Shown here: piece after piece, positions 27,566-35,456 of the stretch
Layout: each line of letters opens with the position of its first letter
Position numbering within the stretch: the first letter of the stretch is position 1
NCBI RefSeq assembly: GCF_001458415.1
Contig: NZ_CYSD01000042.1
Span: 186,001 to 250,000 of the forward strand
Direction: 5' to 3'
Length of the DNA stretch: 64,000 nucleotides
Origin: Tritonibacter multivorans
GTDB taxonomy: Bacteria > Pseudomonadota > Alphaproteobacteria > Rhodobacterales > Rhodobacteraceae
Notes under the pieces: generated by a model
Seen by the model: the letters and a program-made list of their open reading frames with translations, nothing else
Told to the model about the DNA's origin: nothing
Databases searched by the model: none
Made by a program: the position numbers and the translations under genes

Positions 27566-28084
27566 ATGGCCAATGTCGCACTGACATTGGCCTTTTTCTA
27601 TGGGTGTGGATGGTGGCTGTTTGTGGGCTGGCCCGTGCAAACGCGGCGTGTCGAAGATCCGATTTTTGCGACACACTTCTTTGAGGGACTCTTGCCAGTA
27701 GCGGAAGTTCTTCAAAGTCGACGATACAATCCCAGAGGGGAAACGTGGGGATGCACCTATGCGATTGTTCGGATCGGCGATCCAATGCCGTTGCATCCAC
27801 CAAGCCGTGACTTACGGGAGCGCCCTGTAGATCCAAAAGATCTAATCCCATGGGATTTTCATTTCGGCGGCGATTGGCGGGAAACCCCAGCCGCAGCGCT
27901 CGGGCCAAACATCAAAGATTCGATCGGCTTTTGCCAAATAGACTGGCCTGAAACACTGGTTCAGGAGATCCGCGACGCATTGGCGACGCCCGGCGGCTGG
28001 TATGTGCGCGATGTCTCGAGCGAGACGGTTTACCTTTATGCTCCGAAACAAAGGCTTGCGGCGCGGGTGCGTTTTGGGGATTAA
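27566..28084 (+). CDS. Hypothetical protein with N-terminal membrane anchor
   Basis: About 172 residues, not recognised. The N-terminus MANVALTLAFFYGCGWWLFVGW is a hydrophobic segment of about 20 residues, and the rest is soluble, rich in Trp, Pro and charged residues (PWDFHFGGDWRETP near residue 95). The ATG at 27566 is preferred over an in-frame TTG at 27536, though AAGGGA sits too close to it to be a good ribosome site. The first codons coincide with the clpX terminator hairpin (27568-27597), so the true start or expression route is doubtful. Confidence 0.6.
   Translation: MANVALTLAFFYGCGWWLFVGWPVQTRRVEDPIFATHFFEGLLPVAEVLQSRRYNPRGETWGCTYAIVRIGDPMPLHPPSRDLRERPVDPKDLIPWDFHFGGDWRETPAAALGPNIKDSIGFCQIDWPETLVQEIRDALATPGGWYVRDVSSETVYLYAPKQRLAARVRFGD
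27568..27597 (+). terminator. clpX terminator lying inside the next open frame
   Basis: A perfect 10-bp stem GGCCAATGTC / GACATTGGCC (27568-27577 and 27583-27592), loop GCACT, is followed by TTTTT. It sits 38 bp after clpX. Confidence 0.85.
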
Positions 28085-28110
28085 CGTCGCCAAACAGGAA
28101 AGGAAAAACC

Positions 28111-28476
28111 ATGACCATCAAACGCATCTCTTCTGGCGGTGAATTCGAAGCGAAAATCGGCTATTGCCGGGCCGTAGTGGCTGGCGGTTTTGTGCATGTT
28201 GCAGGCACCGTTGGTGCGGGCGACACCGTCGAAGAACAGTGCAAAGCGGCGCTCGACACCATCAAAGGGGCGCTGGAAAAAGCGGGCTCCAGCTTTGCTG
28301 AGGTTGTGCGCGTGAACTATTACCTGCCCGACGCGGCAGAGTTCGAACCCTGCTGGCCGATCCTCGCCGAAGCCTTTGGCGAAAACCCACCAGCGGCCAC
28401 CATGGTAGAATGCAACCTGATCGACCCGAAATTCCGGATCGAGATCGAACTGACCGCGCTGGCGCCGCAGGCTTAA
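28111..28476 (+). CDS. RidA/YjgF family protein, variant lacking the substrate arginine
   Basis: A 121-residue Rid-family protein with the usual trimer-forming fold: VAGGFVHVAGTVG near residue 22, VRVNYYLPDAAEFEPCWP near 67 and RIEIELTALAP at the end. True RidA deaminates reactive enamines and imines using an arginine in a PARSCVEV-like motif. Here the matching segment is PAATMVEC, with alanine at position 96, so RidA-type imine deaminase activity is unlikely and it belongs to another Rid subgroup. It follows the hypothetical gene by 26 bp with an AGGAAAGGA ribosome site. Confidence 0.9.
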   Translation: MTIKRISSGGEFEAKIGYCRAVVAGGFVHVAGTVGAGDTVEEQCKAALDTIKGALEKAGSSFAEVVRVNYYLPDAAEFEPCWPILAEAFGENPPAATMVECNLIDPKFRIEIELTALAPQA

Positions 28477-28536
28477 GTCAAAAATACATGGGCAATCCCG
28501 GCCGGTTCGAGCCGGGGTGCCTTGCCCCGACTATGG

Positions 28537-28821
28537 TCAGAGGGATTTCCCGGATGTAAACGTCAGGCCAAGGGCCGCACTTGCGTGTTGCAGATCGGGA
28601 TAAGAAAACAGCCGGTCCAGCAGGGGCATCAGCCAGACGTCCGGGTGTTTGGATGGATCAGAGACCTGCACAGCCCCCGCAGTACCCGACACTTTGATCC
28701 GCTTGGCTGAAAAGCTCTGGGGGGCCGCTGAGGCGGTATCCTGTGTGTGGGCGTTGTGCTGGTAGAAAAAGAACGCCAGCGTCAGTGCCGTGCACAGCAG
28801 TTGAAGCAAGACCCGTGCCAT
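28537..28821 (-). CDS. Small exported or membrane-anchored hypothetical protein
   Basis: A 94-residue protein of unknown function. Residues 4-20 are hydrophobic (VLLQLLCTALTLAFFFY), giving a signal peptide or anchor, and the rest is soluble. The ribosome site GGAAGGAAA lies eight to nine bases before the ATG, which supports a real gene. It converges on the RidA-like gene. Confidence 0.6.
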   Translation of the reverse strand: MARVLLQLLCTALTLAFFFYQHNAHTQDTASAAPQSFSAKRIKVSGTAGAVQVSDPSKHPDVWLMPLLDRLFSYPDLQHASAALGLTFTSGKSL

Positions 28822-29014
28822 TTGCGTTTCCTTCCAAGGGTTAAACCGTTCTTAGGTTCTCTCCCTTCATATTTCCCGTGAATTGGGCCGGATTTGGGGC
28901 CGTGGCGCGACGGCAAGGTGTCACAACACATGACAAATTTAGGTGCGCGCCCTTAGCATCTGGACCTCTGTCGGAAATTGGGCCATACAGCGAAGCAGCA
29001 TTTCGGAGGCACCC

Positions 29015-29401
29015 ATGGGAATTCTGAACACTCTATTGAGCGCCGTTACCTGGTGGAACGGAGCAACCCTGAACACGATGATCTTTACCCGTCGCCACGG
29101 GAAAAAGGTCGGCGAAGACGAGCAGGGCAATACGTTCTATCGCAACGCAGACGACAGCAAACGCTGGGTGATCTTCAATGGCGAAGCCGAAGCCTCGCGC
29201 ATTGGCGCCGATTGGCACGGCTGGCTGCACCGCACTTTTGACGAAGTGCCGAGTGAGAAGCCGCTGAAGCGCAAGGATTGGGAACAGCCGCATCAGGAAA
29301 ACCTGACCGGCACCATGCTGGCCTATGCGCCGGCAGGTTCGATCCGCGCCGGTGGAGAGCCCAAGGATCGCCGCGATTACGAGGCTTGGGTGCCGGAATA
29401 A
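29015..29401 (+). CDS. NADH:ubiquinone oxidoreductase accessory subunit, NDUFA12 family
   Basis: A 128-residue member of the NDUFA12 family, an accessory subunit of complex I on the cytoplasmic side in alphaproteobacteria and mitochondria. Typical segments are GKKVGEDEQGNTFYRN near residue 28, GWLHRTFDEVP near 69 and KDRRDYEAWVPE at the end. The ATG at 29015 has GGAGG five bases upstream. It is followed within about 75 bp by mlaD, a gene order common in this class. Confidence 0.95.
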   Translation: MGILNTLLSAVTWWNGATLNTMIFTRRHGKKVGEDEQGNTFYRNADDSKRWVIFNGEAEASRIGADWHGWLHRTFDEVPSEKPLKRKDWEQPHQENLTGTMLAYAPAGSIRAGGEPKDRRDYEAWVPE

Positions 29402-29476
29402 CGGCCCGCACCCAACGCGACGGATCAACGAATTTTTTCGGAGCCAACTCATAGGTTGGCGCCGCCAGAAGGCAGG

Positions 29477-29929
29477 ATGAAAATGTCTCAAAACACGACC
29501 GAGGTTCTGGTTGGCGGGGTGGTCCTTGCTGCCGCAGTTGCATTTGGGGCCTATGCCAGCCAGGTGGCCGGTGTTGGCGCCGGTGGTCAGACCTACGACC
29601 TGAGTGCGTCATTCCGGTCGCTGGAAGGGGTCAATGTTGGCACCGATGTGCGTCTGGCTGGCGTGAAAATCGGCACCGTCACCGATGTTGCGCTGAACTC
29701 GGAAACCTTCCGCGCCGACACGACCTTTGCGGTCGAGCAGGGCGTCGCCATCCCCGACGACAGCGCGGTGGTGATTTCCTCGGAAGGGCTGTTGGGCGGC
29801 AACTTTGTCGAAGTCATGCCGGGCGGCTCGCCCTATAACCTCGAAGCGGGTGATGAAATCACGGACACCCAAGGCGCAGTGAGCCTGATTTCGCTGCTGG
29901 TCAAGTTTGTTTCTGGCAGCGGCGACTGA
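29477..29929 (+). CDS. mlaD: Outer-membrane lipid asymmetry protein MlaD (MCE domain)
   Basis: A 150-residue inner-membrane anchored periplasmic protein that binds phospholipids for retrograde transport to the inner membrane. One N-terminal helix (about residues 10-32, LVGGVVLAAAVAFGAYA) is followed by the MCE domain with VNVGTDVRLAGVKIGTV near residue 51 and SEGLLGGNFVEVMPGG near 102. The MlaE, MlaF and MlaC partners are not in the window. ATG codons at 29477 and 29483 are both possible starts. Confidence 0.93.
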   Translation: MKMSQNTTEVLVGGVVLAAAVAFGAYASQVAGVGAGGQTYDLSASFRSLEGVNVGTDVRLAGVKIGTVTDVALNSETFRADTTFAVEQGVAIPDDSAVVISSEGLLGGNFVEVMPGGSPYNLEAGDEITDTQGAVSLISLLVKFVSGSGD

Positions 29930-29931
29930 AC

Positions 29932-30411
29932 ATGATCCAGACCTTGGCGCGTTCCGCAATTGCGATCGGCGCTGCGTTGCTGGCTCCGGTTGTGATGAGC
30001 CCGGCCCACGCGCAGAGCATCACCGTAGAAGAACTCGACCCGCTGGGCGATGGGCAGGATGATGGCGCGCGTCTGACCACGCTGCAACCCGCCCAGTCCG
30101 TCGAACAGGGGCGTGCAGACAGCGGTGCCCTGGGTGAGTTGCGGGCCTTGGACAAGGTCAATGGTCACACGCAAACCTCCGAGCTGCCTGTGGGCGGTTC
30201 CGCGCAGATGTTTGGTGTGCTGGTGACCCTGCATGAATGCCGCTACCCGGCGGACAATCCGACAGGCGACGCCTATGGGTTTGTCACCATTCGCAACCCG
30301 CAATCGGGTGCGGTGAAGTTTCAGGGCTGGATGGTGGCGTCTAGCCCGGCGCTGAATGCGCTAGATGATCGCCGTTATGATGTCTGGCTGCTGCGCTGCA
30401 AAAGCGCCTGA
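29932..30411 (+). CDS. DUF2155 domain-containing periplasmic protein
   Basis: A 159-residue protein with a signal peptide ending near AHAQ (residue 28). The C-terminal DUF2155 domain includes LRALDKVNGHTQTSELPVGG and FQGWMVASSPALNALDDRRYDVWLLRC. The family is specific to alphaproteobacteria and of unknown function. It begins two bases after the mlaD stop, so the two are coupled. Its last 37 bases overlap the convergent aat gene. Confidence 0.92.
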   Translation: MIQTLARSAIAIGAALLAPVVMSPAHAQSITVEELDPLGDGQDDGARLTTLQPAQSVEQGRADSGALGELRALDKVNGHTQTSELPVGGSAQMFGVLVTLHECRYPADNPTGDAYGFVTIRNPQSGAVKFQGWMVASSPALNALDDRRYDVWLLRCKSA

Positions 30412-31007
30412 GGCGACGGGATCTCGGGGCTTAGAAAATCCCCCTCCATCTGCAACGCAACTGCAAGGCGATTGCGATAGTCCGCGCGCGGGATCTCTTG
30501 CCCGCCCAAGGACGCCAGATGCGGTGTGATGAACTGCGTGTCACAGAGGCCAAAGCCTCCTATGCGCAGCCGGTCAATCAGATAGGCCAGCGCGATTTTT
30601 GAGGCATCCGTGCGCCGAGAAAACATGCTTTCGCCAAAGAACGCGCCCCCCAGCGACACGCCATAGACGCCGCCAACCAGATCCTGACCATCCCAGACCT
30701 CGAGAGAATGGGCAAAGCCAAGGGTGTGCAGTTCCAGATAGCGATCAAAGATTTCGTCATTGATCCAGGTCTCTTCCCGGTCCGCACAGCCTTCGACAAC
30801 GCCCGCAAAATCGCCATTGACGCTGATGCCATGGCGGCCTTTGCGAATGCGTTTGGCGAGCGATTTGGAGATGTGAAACCCATCGAGCGGCAGGACGCCG
30901 CGCTGTTTGGGGTCGACCCAGAACACCTCTTCCGCGTCGCGGGTTTCCGCCATGGGAAACACACCGCTGGCATAGGCGTGCAGAAGAAGATCGGCTGAAA
31001 GCTCCAT
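30375..31007 (-). CDS. aat: Leucyl/phenylalanyl-tRNA--protein transferase
   Basis: A 210-residue enzyme that adds Leu or Phe to proteins with N-terminal Arg or Lys, creating N-end rule degradation signals in the cytosol. Typical segments are YASGVFPMAE near residue 12, FWVDPKQRGVLPLDGFHISKSL near 29, SLGGAFFGESMFSR near 118 and GFGLCDTQF near 151. The 3' end overlaps DUF2155 by 37 bp on the opposite strand. Confidence 0.96.
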   Translation of the reverse strand: MELSADLLLHAYASGVFPMAETRDAEEVFWVDPKQRGVLPLDGFHISKSLAKRIRKGRHGISVNGDFAGVVEGCADREETWINDEIFDRYLELHTLGFAHSLEVWDGQDLVGGVYGVSLGGAFFGESMFSRRTDASKIALAYLIDRLRIGGFGLCDTQFITPHLASLGGQEIPRADYRNRLAVALQMEGDFLSPEIPSPQALLQRSSQTS

Positions 31008-31028
31008 AAGTCTTACCTAGCACAAAAG

Positions 31029-31062
31029 AAAAAGGGCGACAGCCTCAGCTTCGCCCTTTTTT
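31029..31062 (-). terminator. Terminator of the accBC operon
   Basis: GGGCGA / TCGCCC stem (31034-31039 and 31051-31056), flanked by A and T runs, forms a bidirectional type hairpin between the accC stop and the aat start. On the minus strand it ends in TTTTT. Confidence 0.85.
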
Positions 31063-31088
31063 ATCAGTTGCTTACTATCGTCACGTTC

Positions 31089-32438
31089 TTATTCGGGGAA
31101 CGTGCGGTCCAGCCATTTTTCCAGCCAGTGGATGTTGTAGTTGCCGCTCAGGACGTCGTCTTCCTGCAAAAGCATCTCAAACAGCGGGGTCGAGGTGTCG
31201 ACCCCATCCACGATCATCTCTCCCAGCGAACGCGCCAGACGCGCCAGCGCCTCGGGGCGGTCGCGGCCGTGGACGATCAGCTTGCCGATCAGGCTGTCGT
31301 AATAGGGCGGGATGGAGTAGCCGTCATAAAGCGCAGAATCCATGCGCACACCCAGACCACCGGGCGCGTGATAGGCGGTCACTTTACCCGGGCAGGGGGC
31401 AAAGTTCGGCAGACGTTCGGCGTTGATGCGGACCTCAATGGCGTGGCCGTTGATTTCCAGCTCTTCCTGCTTGAACGACAGCGGCAGGCCGGATGCGACG
31501 CGGATCTGTTCGCGCACGAGGTCCTGACCAAAGATCGCCTCGGTCACCGGGTGTTCCACCTGCAGACGGGTGTTCATTTCGATGAAATAGAACTCGCCAT
31601 CCTCATAGAGGAATTCGATGGTGCCCGCGCCGGAGTAGCCCATTTTACCAATCGCATCGGCGCAGATTTTACCGATACGGGCGCGCTCTTCTGGGGTGAT
31701 GCAGGGGCCGGGGGCCTCTTCAAACACCTTCTGGTGGCGACGCTGCAGCGAACAGTCGCGTTCGCCCAGATGCACGCCATTGCCTTTGCCATCGCCAAAG
31801 ACCTGGATCTCGATGTGGCGCGGACGCTGGAGGTATTTCTCCATATAGACTTCGTCGTTGCCGAAGGCGGCTTTGCCTTCAGAACGGGCGGTGCGGAAGG
31901 CCACTTCCAGCTCGTCCTCGGTCAGGGCGACTTTCATGCCGCGACCACCACCACCGGCGGTGGCCTTGATGATGACCGGATAGCCCATGTCTGCCGCAAC
32001 TTTCTTTGCGGTTTCATAGTCCGGCACACCACCGTCAGAGCCAGGAACGCAGGGGATACCCAATGCCTTCGCGGTGTCTTTTGCGGTGATTTTGTCACCC
32101 ATCTGACGGATGTGCGCGGCAGAGGGGCCAATAAAGGTCAGGTCGTGGTCTTCGACGATCTGCACAAAATTGGCGTTTTCCGACAGGAAGCCATAGCCCG
32201 GGTGAATCGCCTGCGCGCCGGTGATTTCACAGGCGGAGATGATCGCCGGGATCGACAGGTAGCTTTGCGCCGAAGACGGCGGGCCAATGCAGACGCTTTC
32301 GTCGGCCATGCGCACGTGCATGGCGTCGCTGTCGGCGGTCGAATGCACGGCCACGGATTTGATGCCCATTTCGCGGCAAGCACGGATCACCCGGAGGGCG
32401 ATCTCACCGCGGTTGGCAATCAGGATTTTGTCAAACAT
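31089..32438 (-). CDS. accC: Acetyl-CoA carboxylase, biotin carboxylase subunit
   Basis: A 449-residue ATP-grasp enzyme that carboxylates biotin on AccB, the first step of fatty acid synthesis. Visible are [20 protein letters not shown] at the N-terminus, the glycine-rich ATP loop [11 protein letters not shown] near residue 159, and [16 protein letters not shown] near 285 with the bicarbonate and catalytic residues. It starts 14 bp after accB, the standard accBC order. Confidence 0.97.
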   Translation of the reverse strand: MFDKILIANRGEIALRVIRACREMGIKSVAVHSTADSDAMHVRMADESVCIGPPSSAQSYLSIPAIISACEITGAQAIHPGYGFLSENANFVQIVEDHDLTFIGPSAAHIRQMGDKITAKDTAKALGIPCVPGSDGGVPDYETAKKVAADMGYPVIIKATAGGGGRGMKVALTEDELEVAFRTARSEGKAAFGNDEVYMEKYLQRPRHIEIQVFGDGKGNGVHLGERDCSLQRRHQKVFEEAPGPCITPEERARIGKICADAIGKMGYSGAGTIEFLYEDGEFYFIEMNTRLQVEHPVTEAIFGQDLVREQIRVASGLPLSFKQEELEINGHAIEVRINAERLPNFAPCPGKVTAYHAPGGLGVRMDSALYDGYSIPPYYDSLIGKLIVHGRDRPEALARLARSLGEMIVDGVDTSTPLFEMLLQEDDVLSGNYNIHWLEKWLDRTFPE

Positions 32439-32452
32439 CTGGGTTGCTCCCC

Positions 32453-32953
32453 TTACTCGAGGATAACCAGCGGTGTTCCGAACTCAACCGCGGCGCCGTC
32501 TTCGATCAGGATGCGCTTCACGGTGCCCGACTTGGGAGAGGGGATGTGGTTCATGGTCTTCATTGCTTCGACGATCAGCAGGGTGTCGCCTTCGCTAACC
32601 TGTTGACCAACCGAGATAAAGGATGCGGCACCCGGTTCCGGCTGCAGGTATGCGGTGCCAACCATCGGGGAGGTCACGGCGCCCGGATGGGAGGCGGGAT
32701 CTTCGCTTGCAGCCGGGGCTGCGGCTGCGGGTGCTGCGGCGGCAGGGGCAGCTGCTGCGGCGACGGGGGCGGCGGCGGGCACTTGCATCTGTACCGGTGC
32801 GGCCACTGCGGTTTGGCGGGACACACGCACGTTCAGGCTGTCGTCATCGCCGTATTCGCGTTTGACCTGAAGTTCGGTCAGGTCGTTTTCGCGCAGCAGC
32901 TCGGCCAGAGCCTTGATGAATGCCACGTCTGCGTCATGTGCTTTGTTTGTCAT
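32453..32953 (-). CDS. accB: Acetyl-CoA carboxylase biotin carboxyl carrier protein
   Basis: A 166-residue carrier protein. An N-terminal helical domain is followed by an alanine and proline-rich flexible linker (about residues 50-85) and the biotinyl domain, in which Lys132 of [10 protein letters not shown] is the biotin site. It is the first gene of the accBC operon. Confidence 0.96.
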   Translation of the reverse strand: MTNKAHDADVAFIKALAELLRENDLTELQVKREYGDDDSLNVRVSRQTAVAAPVQMQVPAAAPVAAAAAPAAAAPAAAAPAASEDPASHPGAVTSPMVGTAYLQPEPGAASFISVGQQVSEGDTLLIVEAMKTMNHIPSPKSGTVKRILIEDGAAVEFGTPLVILE

Positions 32954-33142
32954 TTTCTTCCTCGGCAGAGTCCTGATGGCCCGGTTGTCTCCGGGCTAGA
33001 ATTTTGCAGCCTTATAGGCCATGGATGACCATAAGGAAAGCGGGCTCGTATTCGTCGCTAACATGGTGACAGTTGGCGCTATTTGCAATGAGATATTGCG
33101 GGGAATGGCAGCATGGGGCGTGCCAGAAGGGGGCTTTCGCCC

Positions 33143-33700
33143 TTAAAGAGGCATGCCCGATAGTTTTGCCACCAGTTCCGGGAGCTTACGTGCCTCGAAT
33201 TTCTCCAATAGGCGGGCACGATGGGTTTCGACCGTCCGGTAGGACAGATCAAGCTGGCGGCCGATTTCTTTGGCCGACAACCCGCGGGCGGTGAAAATTG
33301 CAACTTCGCGTTCGCGGGCGCTTAGGGTGACGACGGGCCGTTCGCTGGACAGATCGGCAAAGCTCCAGACGCCGGTTTTAAACGGGTCATCCGGCGTCAC
33401 GGACCGGCCCCGCACCCGGCACCAGAACAATTGCGCATCCGCACGTCGCATGATCCGTTCATCATGATAGAGCCCGTCCGGCGCTTCGCTGAGTTTCAGA
33501 ACCTCGCCAATCCGGTTGTAGTCTTCGCTGCTGGGGTAGAAATCGGCAATCGGCCGGTTCAGCAGATCAGCCACCTCGGCGCCAAAGGTGGCGGCAAACT
33601 GGCGGTTGCAGCGGCGAATGATCCGGTGATCCAGAACGGCAAGTCCCAGCGGCGCATGGTCAAAGGCGAGATCGGCAATTGTGTCAGCGTCAGAAGTCAT
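33143..33700 (-). CDS. PAS-LuxR type transcriptional regulator
   Basis: A 185-residue regulator. Residues about 10-115 resemble a PAS domain (LAVLDHRIIRRCNRQFAATF, then VWSFADLSSE). Residues about 120-185 are a LuxR/FixJ-type helix-turn-helix, with LSAREREVAIFTARGLSAKE and LSYRTVETHRARLLEKF. No phospho-acceptor receiver domain is present, so it probably senses a ligand or redox state directly. The ATG at 33700 is chosen; a GTG at 33763 would add residues encoded by the upstream terminator. It lies directly downstream of the liv operon, separated by a terminator. Confidence 0.85.
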   Translation of the reverse strand: MTSDADTIADLAFDHAPLGLAVLDHRIIRRCNRQFAATFGAEVADLLNRPIADFYPSSEDYNRIGEVLKLSEAPDGLYHDERIMRRADAQLFWCRVRGRSVTPDDPFKTGVWSFADLSSERPVVTLSAREREVAIFTARGLSAKEIGRQLDLSYRTVETHRARLLEKFEARKLPELVAKLSGMPL

Positions 33701-33744
33701 GGTGTCAGATAACCGCGAAGCATGGCCGGAGAAAAGAGAAAGTG

Positions 33745-33788
33745 AAAAGAAAAAACCGGCCACCCCATGTGTTCAGTGGGGGACCGGT
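33745..33788 (-). terminator. Terminator of the branched-chain type ABC transporter operon
   Basis: Imperfect hairpin with ACCGG/CCGGT and CCCCA/TGGGG arms (33755-33767 and 33777-33788). On the minus strand it is followed by a long T-rich run. Confidence 0.7.
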
Positions 33789-33851
33789 CAGGCGGCCGAA
33801 AATTGGCCAAGGCGTCGACCTTGGGGCATTCTCCGGCGGGGAGAGTTCGGA

Positions 33852-34607
33852 TCAGATCGCCAGATATTCGGCGCGCAGCTCTTCGTTTTCCAGAACCTCG
33901 GCGGCGGTGCCGTCAAAGACAATGCCACCGGTGTCGAGGATCACCGCTCGGTCAGCAAGCTCCAGCGCGCGCACGGCATTCTGTTCGACCAGAATGGTGG
34001 TCATGCCCTGTTCCTTGATGTGGATGAGGGTCTTTTCGATCTCGTCCACGATCACCGGCGCGAGGCCCTCGTAAGGTTCGTCCAGAAGCAGCACTTTGAT
34101 GTCCCGCGCCAACGCCCGCGCAATCGCCAGCATCTGCTGTTCCCCGCCCGACAGGGTGACGCCTTCCTGTTTGCGGCGTTCGCCCAGACGCGGGAACAGA
34201 TCATAAAGGCGGTCAATTGACCAGCCAATGGGCGGCGCGATTTGCGCCAGTTGCAGGTTCTCCTCGACCGTGAGGCCGGGGATAATGCGGCGGTCTTCGG
34301 GGACCAGGCCAAGGCCCGCAGCGGCGGCCTCGTGGGATTCCATCAGGTGAAGCGGCTGGTGATCCAGCCAAATTTCACCCTGTGTCACCATGGGCGAGCC
34401 GGTGCGCGCAATCGACCGCAGGGTCGAGGTTTTGCCAGCCCCATTGCGGCCCAGAAGGGCGAGGATCTCGCCTTCGTGGACGTTAAAGTTGATGCCCTGC
34501 ACGATATAGCTTTCGCCGTAATAGGCGTGCATGTCCCAGACCGACAGAAAGGCTGGCGCCGTGGTAGCCTGATTGGCGTTCTTGGAGAAATCCGGTTTGA
34601 CGTTCAT
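33852..34607 (-). CDS. livF: Branched-chain amino-acid type ABC transporter ATPase LivF
   Basis: A 251-residue ATPase with Walker A LGRNGAGKT, signature LSGGEQQMLAIARAL and Walker B VLLLDEPYEGLAP. An N-terminal extension of about 20 residues precedes the domain. The ATG at 34607 has AAAGGA seven bases upstream. It is the last gene of a five-gene importer operon and is set apart from livG by an 81-bp gap with a palindromic repeat. The substrate may be amino acids or amides; it is not fixed by sequence. Confidence 0.92.
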   Translation of the reverse strand: MNVKPDFSKNANQATTAPAFLSVWDMHAYYGESYIVQGINFNVHEGEILALLGRNGAGKTSTLRSIARTGSPMVTQGEIWLDHQPLHLMESHEAAAAGLGLVPEDRRIIPGLTVEENLQLAQIAPPIGWSIDRLYDLFPRLGERRKQEGVTLSGGEQQMLAIARALARDIKVLLLDEPYEGLAPVIVDEIEKTLIHIKEQGMTTILVEQNAVRALELADRAVILDTGGIVFDGTAAEVLENEELRAEYLAI

Positions 34608-34620
34608 GATTTTTTCCTTT

Positions 34621-34680
34621 CTCACTCAACTGGTCCGAAAACCGGTGTCCACTTTTCGGTCCGGTTTCGGGTTGAGTGAC
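34621..34680. repeat. Nested palindromic intergenic element between livF and livG
   Basis: Outer arms TCACTCAAC (34622-34630) and GTTGAGTGA (34671-34679) enclose inner arms CCGAAAA (34635-34641) and TTTTCGG (34653-34659), plus ACCGG/CCGGT. The wording of the inner part resembles the RIME/REP-like palindromes of alphaproteobacteria. It folds into a long hairpin inside an operon. Confidence 0.75.
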
Positions 34681-34688
34681 GTGCCTCC

Positions 34689-35444
34689 TTACGCCGTTTC
34701 GCCCAGATACGCTTCGCGCACCTTCGGGTTGCCACGGATGTTTTCGGGATCGTCTTCGACCAGCGGTGTGCCCTGCGCCAGAACGGTGATCCGATTGGCA
34801 AGGGAGAACACCACATGCATGTCGTGTTCGATGATCGCGATGGTGATATCGCGCTGGTCCGAGATTTCCTTCAGCAGGTCGATGGTGTTGTTGGTATCGG
34901 CCCGCGCCATGCCGGCGGTGGGTTCATCCAGCAGCAGAAGACGCGGTTCCTGCGACAGGCACATGCCAATTTCAAGGCGGCGTTTATCCCCGCGCGACAT
35001 CGCAGCTGCATGCATGTGCCGCTTGTCGGCCATGTTCATCTCTTCCAGCATATGCTCGGCTTTCTCCAGAACGTCCTTTTGGGACATCACATCGGAAAAC
35101 GCATTCATTTCAAACGCGCCATCGCGTTTGGCAAAGCAGGGGATCATCATGTTTTCCAGAACGCTCAGATCGCCAAAGATTTCAGGCGTTTGAAACACGC
35201 GGGAAATGCCCATTTGGTTGATCTCGTAAGGCGCGCGGCCCAGCACGGATTGGCCGTCAAACATGACAGAGCCCGTGTCCGGGATCAGCTTGCCCACCAG
35301 ACAGTTCAGGAGGGTGGATTTACCGGCCCCATTTGGGCCGATAATGGCGTGAACCGAGTTCTCTTTCACCGAGAGGTTCACATCACCAAGCGCCTGCAGA
35401 CCGCCAAAGCGTTTGCCGACGTTTTTGACTTCGAGAATACCCAT
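34689..35444 (-). CDS. livG: Branched-chain amino-acid type ABC transporter ATPase LivG
   Basis: A 251-residue ATPase with Walker A GPNGAGKST near residue 36 and Walker B LLLLDEPTAGMA near 169. The ABC signature, normally LSGGQ or LSYGQ, reads MSRGDKRRLEIG near 149, an unusual loop. The C-terminal LAQGTPLVEDDPENIRGNPKVREAYLG is typical of LivG. It starts 12 bp after livM. Confidence 0.92.
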   Translation of the reverse strand: MGILEVKNVGKRFGGLQALGDVNLSVKENSVHAIIGPNGAGKSTLLNCLVGKLIPDTGSVMFDGQSVLGRAPYEINQMGISRVFQTPEIFGDLSVLENMMIPCFAKRDGAFEMNAFSDVMSQKDVLEKAEHMLEEMNMADKRHMHAAAMSRGDKRRLEIGMCLSQEPRLLLLDEPTAGMARADTNNTIDLLKEISDQRDITIAIIEHDMHVVFSLANRITVLAQGTPLVEDDPENIRGNPKVREAYLGETA

Positions 35445-35456
35445 CGTAAGCGCTCC

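Noticed and set aside
28491-28521. GGTTCGAGCC stretch that looks like a tRNA T-loop
   Set aside because: No acceptor, D or anticodon arms can be built, because the 5' side is the RidA-like coding end. It is a simple hairpin without a T run.
33701-33763. N-terminal extension of the PAS-LuxR regulator from a GTG at 33763
   Set aside because: The added residues are encoded by the T-rich tail of the upstream operon terminator.
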